NCBI RefSeq assembly: GCF_033126985.1
Contig: NZ_AP024714.1
Location: forward strand, 930,001-994,000
Direction of reading: 5' to 3'
DNA: 64,000 nt
Source: Methylomarinovum caldicuralii
Lineage (GTDB): Bacteria > Pseudomonadota > Gammaproteobacteria > Methylococcales > Methylothermaceae
Made by a program: the position numbers and the translations under genes. The notes beneath the pieces were generated by a model. The model ran no database searches. It worked only from the letters and a program-made list of their open reading frames with translations, and was not told the origin of the DNA. Of this stretch, positions 25,700 to 34,638 are shown piece by piece. Position 1 is the first letter of the stretch. Every line of letters begins with the position of its first letter.

Positions 25700-25722
25700 G
25701 CATGAAAGTTGTCTGCTACATT
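25694..25722 (+). promoter_or_regulatory. Sigma-70 promoter of the outer-membrane protein gene
   Basis: TTGTCA (25694-25699) and TACATT (25717-25722) are separated by exactly 17 bases. Transcription would start near 25729 and give a leader of about 65 bases containing a small hairpin TTGCT-TTTT-AGCAA (25740-25753) before the GGGGAGG ribosome-binding site. Confidence 0.6.
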
Positions 25723-25793
25723 GAACTCCCGCGTGGATGTTGCTTTTTAGCAAAGGTAGATCACAACAACTCCGTCAAAAGGGGAGGATGACA

Positions 25794-26654
25794 ATGAAAA
25801 AACTGACCAAAGCCCTGATGGCCGGCTCCGTGGCCGCCGCAACCGCCCTGGCGCCGGTGGCCCAGGCACACGAGCATCACGGCGGCGCCGACGCCCGCAT
25901 CCGCATGCTGGAGGAACAGCTGCAGCTGCTGAAGCAGGAACTGGCCGATCTCAAGGCCCATTCCCAGATGCATCACGAGAAGGTGATGGAGCTGGAGGAA
26001 TGGAAGGAACAGGCCGGCGCCGGAGGCGCAGCCGGTGAAAGCATGATCTTCTTCCGCGGCGGTTATGCGCGGGCGATGAGCGACCGCGCCAAGGACGTGC
26101 TGCCTTCGACCGATTCTAGCGCCGCAAAGGGCCAGAATGGTTTCTACGTCGGCGCCGGCTTCGAGCACACCCTAAGCCGTGACCTGTTCGGCATGACCGA
26201 AGGGACGATCCTGGAAGGGACCGACCTGCTCGGCGAAGTGATGTTTGAATACAAGCGCTTCGCCCGGGGAAGCGGTTTGTTGACGGATAGCGACCAGGGT
26301 GTGGTGGTGACTCAGCTGGCTCCGACGAAGACTGCGGAAACCTCCACAGTGACCCAATTCACCCTGACCGCCGCCCCCAAGATCAAGTTCATGCGCGGCA
26401 GCATGATCCGGCCGTGGATCATTCCGGTGGGTCTGGGCATCCATGTCATCAGCCCGCCCTCCGACGGGGTGACGGTGCTCAATCCGGGCCTGGTGTTCGG
26501 CGCCGGTGCCGATGTCGACGTCTTCAAGAACGTCGTGATCGGTGCCGACTTCCGTTACCACGTCACGCCCGGCAACGACAGCAGCCTGAATGGCGTCGAG
26601 GATACCGACACCGACGGCCTGACCGCCGGTGGTTACGTGGGCTTCAAGTTCTGA
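25794..26654 (+). CDS. Outer-membrane beta-barrel protein with N-terminal coiled coil
   Basis: 286 residues from the ATG at 25794 (GGGGAGG six bases upstream). A Sec signal peptide (about 1-24, ending APVAQA) is followed by a His-rich HEHHGG stretch, a short coiled coil (about 35-65) and a Gly/aromatic beta-barrel of alternating strands (FYVGAGFEHTL, LVFGAGADVDVF, VVIGADFRYHV) that ends in Phe (GGYVGFKF), the usual insertion signal for the Bam complex. It looks like an OprF/OmpW-sized porin or structural protein, but no named family is clear. A dedicated promoter, operator and strong terminator show an independently controlled, probably abundant product. Confidence 0.8.
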   Translation: MKKLTKALMAGSVAAATALAPVAQAHEHHGGADARIRMLEEQLQLLKQELADLKAHSQMHHEKVMELEEWKEQAGAGGAAGESMIFFRGGYARAMSDRAKDVLPSTDSSAAKGQNGFYVGAGFEHTLSRDLFGMTEGTILEGTDLLGEVMFEYKRFARGSGLLTDSDQGVVVTQLAPTKTAETSTVTQFTLTAAPKIKFMRGSMIRPWIIPVGLGIHVISPPSDGVTVLNPGLVFGAGADVDVFKNVVIGADFRYHVTPGNDSSLNGVEDTDTDGLTAGGYVGFKF

Positions 26655-26676
26655 GCCATTTCCGCTCGGTATCGGG

Positions 26677-26705
26677 AAGGGGGCCGCAAGGCCCCTTTCT
26701 TTTTG
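26677..26705 (+). terminator. Rho-independent terminator of the beta-barrel gene
   Basis: AAGGGGGCC and GGCCCCTTT form a GC-rich stem around a GCAA-type loop, directly followed by TCTTTTT. It lies 22 bases after the stop codon and is the clearest intrinsic terminator in the window. Confidence 0.85.
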
Positions 26706-26721
26706 GATTACAATATCCGCC

Positions 26722-27669
26722 ATGAAAACCCTGTATCCGCCCATCGAACCCTACGCCAGCCATTGGCTCGAGGCCGACGGCCACCGCATCTACTACGAGG
26801 AGTGCGGCAATCCGGAAGGGCTGCCGGTGCTGTTTCTCCACGGCGGGCCCGGTTCGGGCTGCCGGCCGGACCACCGCCGGTTCTTCGATCCGGCCCGTTG
26901 GCGCATCGTCCTTCTCGACCAGCGCGGCAGCGGCCGCAGCGAGCCCCAGGGGGAGCTGCGCGACAACGACACCGGCAAGCTGCTGGAGGACCTGGAGGCG
27001 ATCCGCACCCGCCTGGGCATCGCCCGCTGGGCGGTGTCCGGCGGCTCCTGGGGGGCGGCCCTCGCCCTGCTGTACGCCCAGAAACACCCCGAGCGGGTGC
27101 TGGGGCTGATCCTCAGGGGCGTGTTCCTGGCCCGGCCTTACGATCTCGACTGGTTCATCCGCGACGGGGTCAAGCGCATCTACCCCGATCACTGGCACCA
27201 GCTGGTCAGCAGCCTGCCGGTTTCGGGCTGGAACGATCTGATCCAGGGGATGTACAAGGCGGTCACCGGCGGCAACGAGGCCCTGCAGCACCGGGTCGTC
27301 GAAGCCTGGACCCGCTGGAGCAGCGCGGTGACCCTGGGGCGCGACTTCGATCCCGGCAAGCTGCCCGCTCCCGAGTCCGTCCTGCCCAAGGTCAAGATCG
27401 AGCTCCACTACGCCGCCCACCGCTATTTTCTCGACGACAACCGCATCCTCCACGACTGCCGCTACATCCGCCACATTCCCGCCACCATCGTCCACGGTCG
27501 CTGGGATCTGGTCTGTCCGCTGGAGGCCGCCTTCGTCCTCAAGCGCCAGCTGCCGGGGGCGGAACTTCGGGTGCTGGAGAACGCCGGGCACATCGCCGCC
27601 GGGGAGGAGATGATCGACGCTCTGGTGGATGCCGCCGACCGCCTGGCCGAGCGCCTGAGCGCCTCATGA
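26722..27669 (+). CDS. pip: Proline iminopeptidase
   Basis: 315 residues, alpha/beta hydrolase of peptidase family S33. Oxyanion region LFLHGGPGSGC, DQRGSGRS, nucleophile elbow SGGSWGAALAL (Ser within GGSWG), acid in HGRWDLVCP and His in ENAGHIA match Xanthomonas-type proline iminopeptidases, which release N-terminal proline from small peptides. No ribosome-binding site is visible before the ATG, and it starts shortly after the preceding terminator. The stop overlaps ubiX. Confidence 0.93.
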   Translation: MKTLYPPIEPYASHWLEADGHRIYYEECGNPEGLPVLFLHGGPGSGCRPDHRRFFDPARWRIVLLDQRGSGRSEPQGELRDNDTGKLLEDLEAIRTRLGIARWAVSGGSWGAALALLYAQKHPERVLGLILRGVFLARPYDLDWFIRDGVKRIYPDHWHQLVSSLPVSGWNDLIQGMYKAVTGGNEALQHRVVEAWTRWSSAVTLGRDFDPGKLPAPESVLPKVKIELHYAAHRYFLDDNRILHDCRYIRHIPATIVHGRWDLVCPLEAAFVLKRQLPGAELRVLENAGHIAAGEEMIDALVDAADRLAERLSAS

Positions 27670-28235
27670 AAAAACGCCTCGTCGTCGCCCTCACCGGCGC
27701 CACCGGCGCCGTCTACGGCGTCCGCATCCTCCAGCTGCTGCGGCCGCTGCCGGCGTGGGAAACCCATCTCATCGTCTCCCGCGCCGGGGTGATGAACCTG
27801 CATCACGAGCTGGGCATGAAGAAACCCCAGGTGCAGGCGCTGGCCGACGTCCACTACGACATCGATGACATCGCCGCCGCCATCGCCAGCGGCGCCTTCC
27901 GGGTCGATGGCATGGTGGTGGCGCCCTGCTCCATGAAGACCCTGGCGGCCATCGCCCACGGCTTCGGCGACAATCTCATCAGCCGCGCCGCCGACGTCAC
28001 CCTCAAGGAGCGCCGCCCCCTGGTGCTGGTGCCCCGCGAGACCCCCCTGAACCTGGCCCATCTGCGCAACATGACCGCGGTGACGGAAATGGGCGGCATC
28101 GTCTTCCCTCCGCTGCCGGCCTTCTACGGCCGCAACAAGACCCTGGCGGAGATGATCGACGAGAGCGTCGGCCGCATTCTCGGCTTCTTCGGCATCGAGA
28201 TCGACGGGCTGGTAGAATCCTGGGAAGGTCTGTAG
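27666..28235 (+). CDS. ubiX: Flavin prenyltransferase UbiX
   Basis: 189 residues. FMN-binding segments LTGATGAVYGVRIL, APCSMKTLAAIAHG and the phosphate/dimethylallyl site LVLVPRETPLNLAHLRNM are characteristic. UbiX prenylates FMN with dimethylallyl phosphate to give the cofactor of UbiD, the decarboxylase of ubiquinone biosynthesis. The ATG overlaps the pip stop (ATGA), so the genes are coupled without an evident functional link. Confidence 0.96.
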   Translation: MKKRLVVALTGATGAVYGVRILQLLRPLPAWETHLIVSRAGVMNLHHELGMKKPQVQALADVHYDIDDIAAAIASGAFRVDGMVVAPCSMKTLAAIAHGFGDNLISRAADVTLKERRPLVLVPRETPLNLAHLRNMTAVTEMGGIVFPPLPAFYGRNKTLAEMIDESVGRILGFFGIEIDGLVESWEGL

Positions 28236-28248
28236 CGGAGGAAAGCCC

Positions 28249-28806
28249 ATGGCCCAAACCGCCAAACGCCACGTCACCTACGAGGACATCCTCAACCTGC
28301 CGGAGAATCTGGTCGGCGAGATTATTGGCGGCGCGCTCTACACCCAGCCGCGGCCGGCGCCGAAACACGCCTGGAGCCATTCGGTTCTGGGGGGAAGCCT
28401 TGGAGAAGCCTACGGCTGGGGCAGCGGCGGCCCCGGCGGCTGGTGGATCATCGACGAGCCGGAGCTGCACATCGGCGGCGACATCCTGGTGCCCGACCTG
28501 GCCGGCTGGCGGCGCGAGCGGATGCCGGCGCTGCCGGAGACCGCCTGGTTCGAACTGGCGCCCGACTGGGTCTGCGAGGTGCTGTCCCCCTCCACCGCCC
28601 GCATCGACCGCAGCCTGAAGATGCCGCGCTACGCCCGCTGGGGCATGCCCCATCTGTGGCTGGTGGACCCGTCGCTGCGGACGCTGGAGGTTTACGCCCT
28701 GGAGCAGGGCCGCTGGTGTGTGCTGACGACCCTCAAGGACGACGACCCGGTGCGTCAGCCGCCCTTCGAGGCGGTCGAATTTCCCCTGGACCGGCTCTGG
28801 GCCTGA
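28249..28806 (+). CDS. Uma2 family putative restriction-like endonuclease (DUF820)
   Basis: 185 residues with the PD-(D/E)xK-like pattern of the Uma2 family: [76 protein letters not shown]. Family members are abundant in cyanobacteria and scattered in other bacteria; their biological role is unproven. A GGAGGAAAG ribosome-binding site follows ubiX by a few bases. The 3' end overlaps bioA by 52 bases on the opposite strand. A second Uma2 gene lies near 41.5 kb. Confidence 0.88.
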   Translation: MAQTAKRHVTYEDILNLPENLVGEIIGGALYTQPRPAPKHAWSHSVLGGSLGEAYGWGSGGPGGWWIIDEPELHIGGDILVPDLAGWRRERMPALPETAWFELAPDWVCEVLSPSTARIDRSLKMPRYARWGMPHLWLVDPSLRTLEVYALEQGRWCVLTTLKDDDPVRQPPFEAVEFPLDRLWA

Positions 28807-30080
28807 GCCAGCACCCGGCAGATGCCTGCGGTCAGCGTCGCCAGGTCCGCATCGTCCATCACGTAGGCCGGCATGGTATAGACCAGCTTGCCGAAAGGCC
28901 GCAGCCAGATCCCGGCCTCGACGAACTTTGGCGTGATCTGCGCCAGGTCCACCGGTTCGGTCGTCTCCACCACCCCGATCGCCCCCAGAACGCGCACATC
29001 CGCTACCTCCGGAAGCGCCCGGCAGGGCGACAGCCCGGCGCGCAGGCCGGCCTCGATCCGCCGCACCTCGGCCTGCCAGTCCGATTCCAGCAGCAGGTCG
29101 ATGCTGGCCGCCGCGACCGCGCAGGCGAGGGGATTGGCCATGAAGGTGGGGCCGTGCATCAGACAACCCGCCTCGCTGCAGCGCAGGGTATCGGCCACTG
29201 CCGCGGTGGTCAGGGTGGCGGCCAGGGTCAGGTAACCGCCGGTCAGGGCCTTGCCGAGACAGAGGATGTCCGGGGCGATGCCGGCGTGCTCGCAGGCGAA
29301 CCGTTTACCCGTGCGGCCGAAGCCGGTGGCGATCTCGTCGGCGATCAACAGCACGCCGTGTTCGTCGCACAGCCGCCGCGCCCCGCGCAGGTATTCGGGA
29401 TGATAGAACCACATCCCCCCGGCGCCCTGGACGATCGGTTCCAGGATCAGCCCCGCCAGTTCGTCGTGGTGGCGCGCCAGCAGGGCGGCCAGGGGTTCCA
29501 GGTCCGCCGGGTTCCAGGGATCGTGGAAGCGGCAGGCCGGCCGCGGGGCGAACCGCTGCTGCGCCAGCAGGCCGGAAAACAGGGTGTGCATGCCGGTGAC
29601 CGGGTCGCACACTGACATGGCGCCGAAGGTGTCGCCGTGATAGCCGCCGCGCAGGGCCAGAAAGCGGCGCTTTTCCGGCCGGCCGCGGGCCCGCCAGTAC
29701 TGCAGCGCCATCTTCAGGGCTACCTCCACCGCCACCGAGCCGGAATCGCTGAAGAACACCTTCTCCAGCGGCGCCGGGGTCAGGTCCACCAGCCGTCGGC
29801 CCAGTTCCACGGCCGGGGCGTGGGTCAGGCCGCCGAACATGACATGGGCCATCTGCGCCAGCTGCTCCCGGGCGGCGGCGTTGAGGCGTGGGTGGTTGTA
29901 GCCGTGGATCACGCACCACCACGAGGCCATGCCGTCGATCAGTGCCCGGCCGTCGGCCAGGTGCAGGCGCACCCCCTCGGCGCGCGCCACCGGCCACACC
30001 GGATAGTGGGGCGGCAGGGTGCTGTAGGGATGCCACAGATGCGCGCGGTCGAAGGCGAGGGCGGCGTTCCAGGCGCTCAC
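28755..30080 (-). CDS. bioA: Adenosylmethionine-8-amino-7-oxononanoate aminotransferase
   Basis: 441 residues from a GTG at 30080 that overlaps the ppx stop (GTGA); a longer frame upstream only reads through ppx. Class III aminotransferase: [75 protein letters not shown] and PLP lysine in [13 protein letters not shown]. It makes 7,8-diaminopelargonate in biotin synthesis using SAM as amino donor. Other bio genes are not adjacent, which is common in this class. Confidence 0.94.
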   Translation of the reverse strand: MSAWNAALAFDRAHLWHPYSTLPPHYPVWPVARAEGVRLHLADGRALIDGMASWWCVIHGYNHPRLNAAAREQLAQMAHVMFGGLTHAPAVELGRRLVDLTPAPLEKVFFSDSGSVAVEVALKMALQYWRARGRPEKRRFLALRGGYHGDTFGAMSVCDPVTGMHTLFSGLLAQQRFAPRPACRFHDPWNPADLEPLAALLARHHDELAGLILEPIVQGAGGMWFYHPEYLRGARRLCDEHGVLLIADEIATGFGRTGKRFACEHAGIAPDILCLGKALTGGYLTLAATLTTAAVADTLRCSEAGCLMHGPTFMANPLACAVAAASIDLLLESDWQAEVRRIEAGLRAGLSPCRALPEVADVRVLGAIGVVETTEPVDLAQITPKFVEAGIWLRPFGKLVYTMPAYVMDDADLATLTAGICRVLAQAQSRSRGNSTASKGG

Positions 30081-31591
30081 AGCTCGATGTCGATGGGATG
30101 ACCCAGGGCCTTTTCGGCGATGTCCTTCTGCCGCAGGGCGGCCCAGCGTTCCAGCAGCAGGTCGCCCTTGCCGAGGCAGCGGATCTCGATGCGCTTGCCG
30201 TCGAAGTGGCAATGGATTTCCGCCACCCCGCCGCGGCGTTCCTTGTCGAAGGCGATGGCCAGCCGCAGCAGCGCCGTCAGTTTGAGCCAGCGTTCCCGCG
30301 CAGCCTTGTCCAGCGGCGCCAGCAGCGCGTCGTCCCCGTCCGGCAGTTTCTTGCGCTGGCAGCGCACCACCAGGGCGAAAAGTCGCTGCTCGGCGTTGCT
30401 GATGCCCAGCATCGGCATGGCGCTGAGCAGATAGTGGGCGTGGCGGTGATGGCCGTCGGGGCGGACAAAGATGCCAATCTCGTGCAGCAGCGCCGCCAGT
30501 TCCAGCAGCAGGCGGTCGCGGGCCGGCAGGCCGTGGACGGGGGTGAGCTGGTCGAACAGCTGCAGGGCCAGGCGGCGCACCTGGTCGGCGTGTTCCCGGT
30601 CCACGCGGTACTTGCGCGCCACCGAGGCGGCCCAGGCCAGGGCGTCCTGATGGGCGTTGCCGCGGCGGCGCTGGAGCAGGTCCAGCAGCGCCCCCTCCGC
30701 CAGCCCCACGCCGGGGATCAGCAGATCCGGCTTGCCCACCAGCTTGAGCACCTGCCGCAGCACGTGGCTGGCGGGGATGATGACGTCGGCCCGGTCCGGG
30801 CGCAGCTTGAGCTGTTCCAGCCGTTCCTCGTAGCTCAGCGCGTCCAGGCGCTTGCACAGGGCCTTGAGCTGGCCGTACCTGAGGCGCTTGGGGGAGCCTG
30901 TGTCCAGCAGCTGCCGCCCCAGCTGCCCCAGGGCCTCGATGTTGCCGCCGGTGCCGACGGCGATGTCGATGGGGGCGCCGTCCACCAGTTCGCGGATCTT
31001 GCCGGCGTTGGCGTCGAAGAATTCGTCCAGCAGGCGGACGAAGCGCTTCTGGTCCTCGCCGCCGAAGCGCGACAGCAGCCGCACCGTGCCCATCTTCAGG
31101 CTTTCCAGCGCCGTCACCTGCCCCCGCGCCAGCACCACGAACTCGACGCTGCCGCCGCCGATGTCGATGAGGAAGGCGTTGCGCTTCTCCAGCTCCGGGA
31201 GCGCGTGGCGCACCGCCAGGGAAATCAGCCGCGCCTCCTCGGTGCCGGAGATGACCTCGATGACGATGCCGGTTTCCGCCTTCACCTGCTCGATCAGCAC
31301 CTGGCGGTTTTCCGCCTCGCGCATGGCGCTGGTGGCGATGGCGCGCACCTGGGTCAGGGGGACGTGCTTGCGTTCCAGCAGTTGGCGGAAGTCGTGGAAG
31401 GTCTCCAGGGCGCGGGCGAGGGTGTCCTCGCCGAGACGTCCCCGGCCGAAGGCGTCCTGTCCCAGCCGCACCGGGGCGCGGATGGCCTCGATGACGTCGA
31501 GGCGGCCGCCGTGCCCCAGCGCGCCCACGCGCAGGCGGACGGCGTTGGAGCCGATGTCGATGACGGCGTGGAGGGGGGAGGATTCGGGCAT
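30077..31591 (-). CDS. ppx: Exopolyphosphatase / guanosine pentaphosphatase (Ppx/GppA)
   Basis: 504 residues: ASKHA phosphatase N-terminal half ([30 protein letters not shown] phosphate loops, [10 protein letters not shown]) and a C-terminal HD-like region with LLHEIG and [10 protein letters not shown]. It removes terminal phosphate from polyphosphate chains or converts pppGpp to ppGpp; the sequence alone does not tell which. No polyphosphate kinase gene is nearby. Upstream of bioA in a two-gene unit. Confidence 0.92.
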   Translation of the reverse strand: MPESSPLHAVIDIGSNAVRLRVGALGHGGRLDVIEAIRAPVRLGQDAFGRGRLGEDTLARALETFHDFRQLLERKHVPLTQVRAIATSAMREAENRQVLIEQVKAETGIVIEVISGTEEARLISLAVRHALPELEKRNAFLIDIGGGSVEFVVLARGQVTALESLKMGTVRLLSRFGGEDQKRFVRLLDEFFDANAGKIRELVDGAPIDIAVGTGGNIEALGQLGRQLLDTGSPKRLRYGQLKALCKRLDALSYEERLEQLKLRPDRADVIIPASHVLRQVLKLVGKPDLLIPGVGLAEGALLDLLQRRRGNAHQDALAWAASVARKYRVDREHADQVRRLALQLFDQLTPVHGLPARDRLLLELAALLHEIGIFVRPDGHHRHAHYLLSAMPMLGISNAEQRLFALVVRCQRKKLPDGDDALLAPLDKAARERWLKLTALLRLAIAFDKERRGGVAEIHCHFDGKRIEIRCLGKGDLLLERWAALRQKDIAEKALGHPIDIEL

Positions 31592-31641
31592 GAATGAACT
31601 CCGTCAGGTCCGGGTGCCAGAGTATAAGGGGTTTGCCGCCG

Positions 31642-31941
31642 TCAGGCTGCGATCACGGTCAGCTTGCAACCCAAGGCCCGGCATACCTTGATGATGATGT
31701 CCATCTTGGGAGAATTGCCTGGTTGCAGGGCGCGATACAGCGTTTCCCGGCTGATGCCGGCTTCCCGAGCGATTTCCGTCATGCCGCGCGCCTTGGCGAC
31801 GACGCCCAAAGCCTGGGCCAGTTCCGCCGGATCGCCTTCTTCCAGTACGGCAGCCAGATAGGCAGCGATGTCCTTCCGGTCTTTGAGGTGTTCCGCCGGG
31901 TCGAAAACAGGCAATTCGTGGATTTTGATGGGATCGTTCAT
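31642..31941 (-). CDS. Addiction-module antitoxin, HTH type
   Basis: 99 residues: an N-terminal region [35 protein letters not shown] and a Cro/C1-type helix-turn-helix [41 protein letters not shown]. This is the antidote half of the RelE/HigB-like addiction modules with toxin listed next; it starts three bases after the toxin stop. Toxin-before-antitoxin order is the HigBA arrangement. It should bind the toxin and repress the shared promoter. Confidence 0.9.
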   Translation of the reverse strand: MNDPIKIHELPVFDPAEHLKDRKDIAAYLAAVLEEGDPAELAQALGVVAKARGMTEIAREAGISRETLYRALQPGNSPKMDIIIKVCRALGCKLTVIAA

Positions 31942-31944
31942 GAG

Positions 31945-32241
31945 TCATTCCTCTAGACGTTGGGCCAGCTCGATGGCTTTGGCGATATCCGTTGCCTGAG
32001 TGGATTTGTCGCCGCCACCGAGCATGACGATCAGCGCATTACCGCATTGAGCGTAATACATGCGCCATCCCGGGCCGAAGTGTTCCCGCATTGCAAACAC
32101 GCCATGGCCGATGGACCGGACATCCCCCAAATTCCCCCGGGCGGCCCGCTCCAGACGCCGGATCAGGCGGGCTTTTGCCTGATGATCCCTGAGACCGTCC
32201 AGCCAAGCGGCAAATTCATCGGTGCGTTTGATTCGATACAT
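31945..32241 (-). CDS. RelE/HigB-like toxin
   Basis: 98 residues from the ATG at 32241 (MYRIKRTDEFAAWLDGLRD); an ATG eight codons upstream is also open. The body RIKRTDEFAAWL, RLERAARGNLGDVRSIG, MREHFGPGWRMYYAQ and MLGGGDKSTQATDIAKA matches the phage-derived Gp49-like/HigB mRNA interferase family. These toxins cut mRNA on the ribosome when the antitoxin is lost. First gene of the pair; no ribosome-binding site of normal spacing is visible. Confidence 0.9.
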   Translation of the reverse strand: MYRIKRTDEFAAWLDGLRDHQAKARLIRRLERAARGNLGDVRSIGHGVFAMREHFGPGWRMYYAQCGNALIVMLGGGDKSTQATDIAKAIELAQRLEE

Positions 32242-32323
32242 GCCCCCATTGTAATCGATCGCCATCAGCCGTTGCAGGACGGGGCGGCGATTTCCCGGCG
32301 GGCGGTGGAAAAGCGCCCCGGCC

Positions 32324-32350
32324 TAAAGTTTTTTCTCCGCAGGTCGCTAA
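32324..32350 (+). promoter_or_regulatory. Sigma-28 (FliA) promoter of fliC
   Basis: TAAAGTTT (32324-32331), exactly 11 bases, then GTCGCTAA (32343-32350), against the consensus TAAAGTTT-N11-GCCGATAA: the -35 box is perfect and the -10 box differs at two positions. It lies about 50 bases before the fliC ATG and indicates late-class flagellar expression. Confidence 0.9.
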
Positions 32351-32398
32351 CGGGAGTGAACGCGATTCGTCCATGAGAATACGTAGGAGGAAACTCTC

Positions 32399-34561
32399 AT
32401 GCCCAGCATCATCAACACCAACATCATGGCCCTCAACACCCAGCGTCATCTCAACAAGACCGAAGGCATGCTGAGCCAGGCCATGGAACGTCTGTCCTCG
32501 GGGCTGCGCATCAACAGCGCCGCGGACGATTCGGCCGGGCTGGCCATCGCCACCCGTTTCGACGCCCAGGCCCGCGGTCTGACCGTGGCCATGCGCAACG
32601 CCGGCGACGGCGTCTCCATGACCCAGACCGCCGAGGGGGCGCTGTCCAGCATCACCGACAACCTGCAGCGGCTGCGCGAGCTGGCGTTGCAGTCGGCCAA
32701 CGCCACCAACACCGACAGCGACCGCGCCTCCCTCAACGCCGAGGCCCAGCAGCTCATCGACGAGATCCAGCGCGTGGCCGAGCAGACCCACTTCAACGGC
32801 ACCAAGCTCCTCGACGGCAGCTTCGGCAAGAAGGTGCTGCAGATAGGCGCCAACGCTGGCGAAACCTTCGAACTCAGCATCGGCAAGATGACCACCGACA
32901 AGCTCGGGGCCGGTCAGAGCGCCGGGGTGTCGGCGGTCGGAACCGACAACGCCTTCGCGAACGGCGACCTGATCATCAACGGGGTGGCCATCGGCACCTC
33001 CCTGGCCAGTGACGACACTGCCTCAACCAACAATGCAGCCGCCAGCGCCATCGCCAAGGCAGCGGCGATCAACCGCGTCTCCGACCAGACCGGCGTGACC
33101 GCCAAGGTCAACGCCAATACCGTGGCCGGAAGCTCGATGATAGGGGCTGCTTTATCCGGGTCGATTACGTTGAACGGTGTCACCATCAGCAACATTGAGA
33201 CCAGCACCGATACTGTGGCCACCCGCCAGGCGGTTGTGACCGCGATCAACGCGGTCAAGGACCAGACCGGGGTGGAGGCGATCGACACCGGCCAGGATTC
33301 CACCGGCATCACCCTGAAGGCCGCCGACGGTCGCAATATCCAGATCGCATTTAATACGGTGACCGCCGCTGCCACTGGCTTGGCCGGTGCTGACACCTAT
33401 GAGGGCAGCATCACCCTGGTCTCCACCAACGGCCAGCCGATCAAGATCGAGGCCGGCACCAATGGCGAGTCGGGGTTGCAAAATACCGGTCTGATCGCCG
33501 GAACCTATGACGGCAACGTGGCGGCGGTATCGAACCTGGATGGTAAATCAGTTAGCGCTCAAGCAAGCGCTATCAGTGCGACCGATGGAAGCACGGGCCA
33601 AGATGCCGCGCTCAACGACGGCGACCTGGTGATCAACGGCGTGGCCATCCAGGCGGCCCAGGCCATCGACGACACTGCCTCCGATACCACCGCCAACTCC
33701 AGCATCAAGGAAGCCAGCGCCATCGCCATCGCCGCCGCGATCAACAAGGCCAGCGACGCCACCGGGGTGACGGCGACCGCCGATGCCAACGTGGTGGAAG
33801 CCACCAGCTCGAGTACTGCGGAAACTGCCGGTCAGTCCATTCAGGTGTACATTAACAACGTGGCCACTGCGGCGATCGTTTCGGTGAATGACCTTGACAA
33901 GGACCGTGCCGCCACGGCCGCCGCCATCAACGCCATCGCCGATCAGACCGGCGTGACCGCTGAGGACACCGGTGAGGGCATCCGATTGACTGCCGCCGAT
34001 GGCCGCAATATCAGCATCGTTGTAGATGAGAATGGGGGAGGTACCGCCGCCAACTTCGGTCTGACTGGGATCGCCACCGACTCCGATGTGGCCGCCAATA
34101 CCTTCGCGGCTACGGCGCAAACCTACTACTCCACCGTGACCCTGCACTCGGCCAAGGAAATCGACATCCAGGCAGGGATCAACGGCAAGGCGGCGCTGGA
34201 GAACCTCAACTTCCGCGCCGGCACTTATGGCGGGGCGGAAAGCGGCCAGTTCCTCAAGGACGTGGACCTGTCCACGGTGGACGGCGCCAACAAGGCCCTG
34301 GAGGCCATCGGCAATGCCCTGGAGACCATCAACAGCCAGCGCGGCGAGCTGGGGGCGGTGCAGAACCGGCTCGAGGCCACCATCGAGAACGTCCAGATCA
34401 CCCGCGACAACCTGACCGCCTCCAAGTCGCGGATCATGGACGCCGACTTCGCCGCCGAGACCGCCCAGCTGGCCAAGGCCCAGGTGATGCAGCAGGCCGG
34501 GATGGCGATGCTCGCCCAGGCCAAGCAGGCCCCGCAGCAGGTGCTGTCGCTGCTGCGGTAA
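32399..34561 (+). CDS. fliC: Flagellin, enlarged by a duplicated central module
   Basis: 720 residues, well above the 280-500 usual for flagellins. The N-terminal D0/D1 (SIINTNIMALNTQRHLNKTEG, LSSGLRINSAADDSAGLAIA) and C-terminal D1/D0 (ENVQITRDNLTASKSRIMDADFA, ending QQVLSLLR) are canonical. Between them two related blocks, about residues 187-375 and 406-613, both run NGDLIINGVAI-type, AAAIN..SD.TGVTA, TAINA..DQTGV, ADGRNI and RAGTYGG-like motifs of flagellin-IN repeats. This surface-exposed region thickens the filament and is a likely recombination and glycosylation zone. A strong GGAGG ribosome-binding site and a sigma-28 promoter drive it. Confidence 0.95.
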   Translation: MPSIINTNIMALNTQRHLNKTEGMLSQAMERLSSGLRINSAADDSAGLAIATRFDAQARGLTVAMRNAGDGVSMTQTAEGALSSITDNLQRLRELALQSANATNTDSDRASLNAEAQQLIDEIQRVAEQTHFNGTKLLDGSFGKKVLQIGANAGETFELSIGKMTTDKLGAGQSAGVSAVGTDNAFANGDLIINGVAIGTSLASDDTASTNNAAASAIAKAAAINRVSDQTGVTAKVNANTVAGSSMIGAALSGSITLNGVTISNIETSTDTVATRQAVVTAINAVKDQTGVEAIDTGQDSTGITLKAADGRNIQIAFNTVTAAATGLAGADTYEGSITLVSTNGQPIKIEAGTNGESGLQNTGLIAGTYDGNVAAVSNLDGKSVSAQASAISATDGSTGQDAALNDGDLVINGVAIQAAQAIDDTASDTTANSSIKEASAIAIAAAINKASDATGVTATADANVVEATSSSTAETAGQSIQVYINNVATAAIVSVNDLDKDRAATAAAINAIADQTGVTAEDTGEGIRLTAADGRNISIVVDENGGGTAANFGLTGIATDSDVAANTFAATAQTYYSTVTLHSAKEIDIQAGINGKAALENLNFRAGTYGGAESGQFLKDVDLSTVDGANKALEAIGNALETINSQRGELGAVQNRLEATIENVQITRDNLTASKSRIMDADFAAETAQLAKAQVMQQAGMAMLAQAKQAPQQVLSLLR

Positions 34562-34590
34562 GGCAGGCCGGCAACTTCGACCACAGCCCA

Positions 34591-34617
34591 GGGACGGGCC
34601 CGTTTCGGGTCCGTCCC
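34591..34617 (+). terminator. Hairpin between fliC and fliD
   Basis: GGGACGGGCCCG and CGGGTCCGTCCC pair (one mismatch) around a TTT loop, 30 bases after the fliC stop. No T-run follows directly, so it may stabilise the abundant fliC mRNA or only attenuate read-through into fliD. Confidence 0.55.
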
Positions 34618-34638
34618 CTTGCCGTTTGAGGAGGCATC

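Noticed and set aside
26708-26722. TACAAT box right before pip as a leaderless promoter
   Set aside because: The matching -35 position falls inside the preceding terminator stem and has no TTGACA-like sequence; the spacing alone is weak evidence.
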